64,000 nucleotides of DNA. Origin: JACVRW01 sp963728495. GTDB lineage: Bacteria; Actinomycetota; Thermoleophilia; Solirubrobacterales; Thermoleophilaceae. Positions 60,310 through 64,000 of the stretch are shown piece after piece. The notes below the pieces were generated by a model that was not told the origin of the DNA, did no database searches, and saw nothing but the letters and a program-made list of their open reading frames with translations. Numbering within the stretch: position 1 is the first letter of the stretch; each line of letters begins with the position of its first letter. Made by a program: the position numbers and the translations under genes. The DNA lies in NCBI GenBank assembly GCA_963728495.1, contig CAVSKI010000004.1, positions 18,867 to 82,866 on the forward strand. The letters run 5' to 3'.

Positions 60310-61569
60310 ATGAGGGTGAGATTCGCACCCAGCCCGACGGGCATGCTGCACATCGGCGGCGCGAGGACGGCACTGTACAACTGGCTTCTCGCCCGGGGAT
60401 CGGGCGGCACCTTCGTACTGCGCATCGAGGACACCGACCGCGAGCGCTCCACGCCCGAGAACCTTCAGCAGATCATCGACGGCCTGAGCTGGTTCGGGAT
60501 CGACTGGGACGAAGGGCCGATCTCGCAGTGGGAGCGGCGTGACCGCCACACCGAGGCGGTCGACCAACTGCTCGCGTCCGGCGACGCCTACGAGGACGAG
60601 GGCGCGGTTCGCTTTCGCGTTCCCCAGGAGGGCGAGATCACCTTCCGGGACGCGATCTTGGGCGACATCACGAACCCGTACTCGGCCATCAAGGACTTCG
60701 TGATCCGGCGCTCGGACGGCAGCCCGCTCTACAACCTCGCGGTGGCGGTGGACGATCTCGACATGGGCATCACGCATGTGGTTCGCGGCCAAGACCACGT
60801 GTCGAATACCCCGCGCCAGCTCATGCTGCTGCGCGCGCTGGGCCAGGAGCCCCCGGTGTACGCCCACATCCCCCTGCTTCACGGCACCGACGGCAGGAAG
60901 CTCTCCAAGCGCCACGGTGCAGCGTCGGTGGGCGAGCTCCAGGAGTCGGGCTACCTGCCGGAGGCGGTGCGCAATTACGTCGCGCTGCTCGGCTGGGGCT
61001 ACGACGAGACCACCACCTTCATGACCACCGACGAGCTGATCGAGCGCTTCGCCCTCGAGCGGGTGTCGAAGAACCCGGCGATGTTCGACGAGCAGAAGCT
61101 GCGCTGGATGAACGGGCATTACCTGCGCGAGCTGCCCACGGAGGAGGTCAGGGTCCGCCTGGAGGAGCTGACCGGCCGGGAGATTCCACTCCAGGCGGTG
61201 GCCATCAGCCAGGAGAAGATGCAGACGCTCTCGGAGTTCTGGCCGCTGGCCAAGTTCCTCGTCGAGCCGCAGGACTTCGACCAGAAGGCGTGGGACAAGG
61301 TGATGGGCGACGGCGCGCCCGAGCGCCTGAACGCGGCCCGCGAAGCGCTCGAAGCGCTCGACTCGTTCCAGCCCGCGGACGTGGAGGGGGCGCTGCGCTC
61401 GGTGGTCGAGCGCCTCGAGGTCAAGCCCCGGGAGGTCTTCCAGCCCGTGCGCGTGGCGATCAGCGGCACCACGGTTTCGCCCGGGATCTTCGAATCGGTG
61501 GCCGCGCTGGGCCGCGACGAGACCCTGGCGCGCATCGACAGGGCGCTTCAGAGGGCCACAAACGCCTAA
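60310..61569 (+). CDS. gltX: Glutamyl-tRNA synthetase
   Basis: This 419-residue class I enzyme has the HIGH motif His14-Ile-Gly-Gly17 (FAPSPTGMLHIGGART) and the KMSKS-type Lys197-Leu-Ser-Lys-Arg. RQDHVSNTPRQ-like text and a C-terminal helical anticodon-binding domain follow. It is shorter than the usual 470-490 residues. No zinc-binding cysteines are seen. It charges tRNA-Glu, and whether it also charges tRNA-Gln cannot be judged here. ATG 60310 fits the family. A GTG at 60286 in frame would overlap nfo. A GC-rich inverted repeat follows the stop. Confidence 0.96.
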   Translation: MRVRFAPSPTGMLHIGGARTALYNWLLARGSGGTFVLRIEDTDRERSTPENLQQIIDGLSWFGIDWDEGPISQWERRDRHTEAVDQLLASGDAYEDEGAVRFRVPQEGEITFRDAILGDITNPYSAIKDFVIRRSDGSPLYNLAVAVDDLDMGITHVVRGQDHVSNTPRQLMLLRALGQEPPVYAHIPLLHGTDGRKLSKRHGAASVGELQESGYLPEAVRNYVALLGWGYDETTTFMTTDELIERFALERVSKNPAMFDEQKLRWMNGHYLRELPTEEVRVRLEELTGREIPLQAVAISQEKMQTLSEFWPLAKFLVEPQDFDQKAWDKVMGDGAPERLNAAREALEALDSFQPADVEGALRSVVERLEVKPREVFQPVRVAISGTTVSPGIFESVAALGRDETLARIDRALQRATNA

Positions 61570-61668
61570 GCGGCGGCGCGCGCCGCCTCAACATTTGGGG
61601 GAACGGTGCCGATAGCTCAGGGGGACGGATCCCGCTAGTTACGACTGTTTTGGACCCCAGCCGAAAGC

Positions 61669-62745
61669 ATGATGCGAGCCTCTGCCATAACCAATCAAGC
61701 CAGCGCCGAGTCGGTGGTCAGCCGACACAACGAGGGCCACGGCCGTCGTCTGACCGCCGCCTTCCAGGCGCTGGAGGCCTTCCCGGCTCTCGCCGAGTCC
61801 CGCAACCGCGTGTTGAGGGTCGTGCGCGAGGATCAGACCTCGGTAGGCGAGGTCGTGGCCGCCGTCGAATCGGATGTGGCGTTGGTAATCACCGTGCTGC
61901 GCATCGCCAACCGGACCGCGCAGCGCAAGAAGGGCAAGATTGCCACCATTCCCGACGCGGTGGACATCCTGTCCCCCGAAGGCGTGGAGACGCTGGCCGC
62001 GCGTAGCGCGACCTTCGATTTCTTCGAACGCACGCCGGGCTGGGATGTGATGCCCGAGCGCTTTCGACTTCATGCGGTCGCCACCCAGGCGGCCGCGGAT
62101 CGCCTAGCCCGTGAAATGGAGTTCGAGGACCGCGACGAGCTGCTCTGCTCGGCGCTGCTCCACGACGTGGGCAAGCTCGTGCTCGCGCACGCCTACCCGG
62201 GCTATCCCTCGCAGGTACACGGGAGCGCGCGCACTCCTGAGGAGCGCATCCACCGTGAGCGCTTGGAGCTGGGGGTCGACCATGCGTTGGTGGGCGGTGT
62301 GCTCGCGCGTCGCTGGGCGCTGCCCAATCGGCTCGCCCGAGCCATCGAGCGCCACCACACCGAGAACGCCGAGGGCGAGGCCGCGCTGGTGCGCCTGGCC
62401 GACATGCTGGCCCACTACGGGCACGCCCAGCCGGTGAACCCAAAGGCCCTGCTTCAGGCCGCGCGCGCCTGCGACCTGTCGACCGAGCAGCTGCGCGCGG
62501 TCATGTACGAGCTTCCGCAGGGCACCGGTCACGCAAAGCGCAACGTCGATCCGTGCCCGCTCTCCAACCGCGAGGTCGAGGTGCTCAAGCGATTGGCCGA
62601 GGGCAAGGTCTACAAGCAGATCGCGCACGAGCTCGAGCTCTCCACGAGCACGGTGCGCACCCACCTTCACAACACCTACGCGAAGCTCGGCGCCGTCGAC
62701 CGCGCCCAGGCGGTCCTCATCGCCACCGAGCGCGGTTGGATCTAG
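61669..62745 (+). CDS. HDOD/HD-type regulator fused to LuxR HTH domain
   Basis: This 358-residue protein has an HDOD-like helical domain (about residues 25-260), where LLHDVGKLVLAHAYPGY supplies an HD pair (His165-Asp166). A C-terminal LuxR-type helix-turn-helix follows (LSNREVEVLKRLAEGKVYKQIAHELELSTSTVRTHLHN, about 305-358). HDOD domains bind signals or partners and rarely hydrolyse. This one keeps an HD pair that most HDOD proteins lack. The fusion links a signal domain directly to DNA binding. No partner kinase is next to it, and its last bases overlap the convergent DUF2252 gene. Confidence 0.85.
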   Translation: MMRASAITNQASAESVVSRHNEGHGRRLTAAFQALEAFPALAESRNRVLRVVREDQTSVGEVVAAVESDVALVITVLRIANRTAQRKKGKIATIPDAVDILSPEGVETLAARSATFDFFERTPGWDVMPERFRLHAVATQAAADRLAREMEFEDRDELLCSALLHDVGKLVLAHAYPGYPSQVHGSARTPEERIHRERLELGVDHALVGGVLARRWALPNRLARAIERHHTENAEGEAALVRLADMLAHYGHAQPVNPKALLQAARACDLSTEQLRAVMYELPQGTGHAKRNVDPCPLSNREVEVLKRLAEGKVYKQIAHELELSTSTVRTHLHNTYAKLGAVDRAQAVLIATERGWI

Positions 62746-64000
62746 TCGTCGAGGCCCGGCACCCTGCCGTTTCGGAAGGCGTCCACGAACAGCCCATGGT
62801 CCTCTCGCACCTGCTCGCCGTAGTGCGCGCCGAACTCGGCCAGCTCTGACGGCAGGTCGTCGTCGATCACCGCCTCGATGGCCTCCTCGGTCTCGAAGCC
62901 CACGAGCTCCTCGGAGCTGCCGGCGTCGGAAACGCAGTGCACCTTCGCGGTGGCTTGTCCCAGGTAGGTGAGCAGCGGCAGGATCTCGTCGGGGTCGGCC
63001 AGCGGCTCCCAGGAGAGGTCCGCCTCGTAGGGAGAGATCTCCTGGACCACCTGTCCCTTGCCGCGCAGCTCGCACCAGCCCAGCCAGGGATCGGCGTGAG
63101 CCTGCAGCGCGCGCTGAGAGATCGCGGTGCGGTGGCCCGAATGCTCGAAGTGCTCGGTGATGCGCTCGTCCTCGACCACCCGGCTGGGGGCGGCTACGTT
63201 GCCCTGCTTCATCGAGAGGATCACGTCGTTCTCGAGCGCCTGGGAGCTTCCCTCCACAAGGAGGTTGTAAGCCGGGAGGCCGGCACTGCCGATGCCGAAA
63301 CCCACGCGGCCCACCGCGTCCTTCACGTCATAGGAGACCGAGTGCTGGCGCTTTTGCTCGGGAATCGTCTCGAGGTAGTCCGAGTCGCCGCCAACCCTTC
63401 CCGCTCATCGTCGTCGAGGCGCCGGGCACTGAGCTCTCCTTGAAGACCCGATCGTGACCCTCAACGCGGGTGGCCTCTCCAGCATGTGCCAGCGGGTTTG
63501 CAGGCGGCCTCCTCAAGAACGTCCCGCAATGCCCCCTCCGTGTTTTCGAGCGGAGCCGGAACTCGTCGTCCTGCTCGCCGTGATGAACCGGGCCACCTGC
63601 TCGAGTGGAGAGGCCGAAGGTCTCGATCATCCCGGCGATCGTCTCGTCGGAACGCCTCACGAAGCCGAGCAGCGCCAGGCTGGCCGCCATCCGCTTGAGG
63701 TCCCAGGTGAGTGGCCCAGGTAGGCCTCGTCGAAGTCGTTGACGTCGAACACGAGGATGCCGGCGTCGTTCACGTACGTGCCGTAGTTCTCGGCGTGCAG
63801 GTCACCCTGAATCCAGATCCGGCTGGTGCGCTCGTCGGCGTAACGGTCATCGGTCTCGGCGATGTCGGCGTAGAACAGACAGGCGCTGCCGCAATCAGGA
63901 GGAAGGTCCTGGGCCATCTTGCGGAACTTGCGCCTCTGAAGGCGCGCGGGTCCGCGTCGATGAGGTCCTCGAAGGCGTCCACCAGAACCTCGACGATCTG
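62742..64000 (-). pseudogene. DUF2252 family protein, several frameshifts, 5' end beyond the window
   Basis: The 3' part (63326-62742) is an intact DUF2252 C terminus: VGFGIGSAGLPAYNLLVEGSSQALENDVILSMKQGNVAAPSR and QRALQAHADPWLGW (described by position). Upstream, ACLFYADIAE, WIQGDLHAENYGTY and VFDVNDFDEAYLG appear in one frame (about 63910-63700) and MAASLALLGF in another (63690-63328). The frame changes at least three times. DUF2252 proteins are kinase-fold-like with GDLHxxN and DFDEA motifs, both present, and their role is unknown. The frequent changes at the window edge suggest poor local sequence. Confidence 0.8.

Noticed and set aside
61605..61650. Sequence GCCGATAGCTCAGGGGG resembling the 5' half of a tRNA
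   Set aside because: No matching D-stem, anticodon arm or 3' acceptor follows before the next gene. Kept only as a possible relic.

Overview
The window is very G+C rich, dense and mostly co-directional. It has many GTG starts and many 4-base ATGA or GTGA stop/start overlaps. Gene content points to a high-G+C Actinobacteriota genome, most likely class Thermoleophilia (Solirubrobacterales-like). This is inferred from the actinobacterial order infC-rpmI-rplT-trmH-pheS-pheT-argCJBDG, a PheS with an inserted four-cysteine knuckle, DUF4389 proteins, an HDOD-LuxR fusion and delta-60/RTX secreted-type proteins. No rRNA, CRISPR array, insertion sequence, prophage or plasmid function was seen. The window reads as chromosomal core plus a looser accessory stretch.

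Layout. 1-1.2 kb: a truncated tRNA, an anti-sigma-type ATPase, tRNA-Cys and a lipoprotein behind two dyads. 1.6-6.5 kb: an acetate module (DUF485 protein, ActP-type symporter, class I amidotransferase, Acs). 6.5-12.3 kb: an epimerase, tRNA-Val, a DUF1428 protein, a frameshifted FUSC membrane protein, small secreted proteins and a REC-GGDEF-EAL c-di-GMP enzyme. 12.3-15.1 kb: a phosphoesterase and a phosphate module (DUF47, Pit, small membrane protein). 15.4-19.1 kb: a class V aminotransferase diverging from an MBL hydrolase, an unknown protein and fumarylacetoacetase. 19.0-20.1 kb: an RTX-repeat secreted protein. 20.2-33.2 kb: the translation and arginine block thrS-infC-rpmI-rplT, a TrmH-family methyltransferase, pheST, argCJBDG and a 57-residue membrane protein. 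33.2-39.4 kb: a NarL-type two-component pair, a 2-hydroxyacid dehydrogenase with NDH-2, an HTH_42 protein and a PadR regulator. 39.5-54.9 kb: accessory genes (NmrA-like reductase, broken SnoaL and delta-60 genes, two DUF4389 proteins, TfoX, an acyltransferase-SGNH fusion, an M20 peptidase, a cysteine-free TrxR-fold flavoprotein, a sedolisin, a glycosyltransferase and an MBL hydrolase). 55.0-64.0 kb: dnaE, a Cys-rich protein, a DUF1707 protein, nfo diverging from gltX, an HDOD-LuxR regulator and a broken DUF2252 gene cut by the window end.

How the genes work together. The 1.6-6.5 kb genes import and activate acetate. DUF47 and Pit handle phosphate. The 20-33 kb block joins translation initiation, ribosomal proteins, three synthetase genes and five arginine-synthesis genes with almost no spacers. 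Signalling is rich: c-di-GMP turnover, a histidine kinase/regulator pair, an HDOD-LuxR protein and PadR.

Two cautions. First, at least seven genes carry frame changes in otherwise well-conserved reading frames, and most are repaired by removing one base. This looks more like indel error in the assembly than real decay, but reads are needed to decide. Second, several perfect dyads sit in promoter positions (660, 718, 15191, 39461, 45353, 53431 and 59386). They are seen directly, but their regulators are unknown. I found no convincing multi-gene undescribed system. The best leads are the cysteine-free reductase, the HDOD-LuxR fusion, the Cys-rich 58537 protein, the 17200 protein paired with fumarylacetoacetase, and the orphan dyads.
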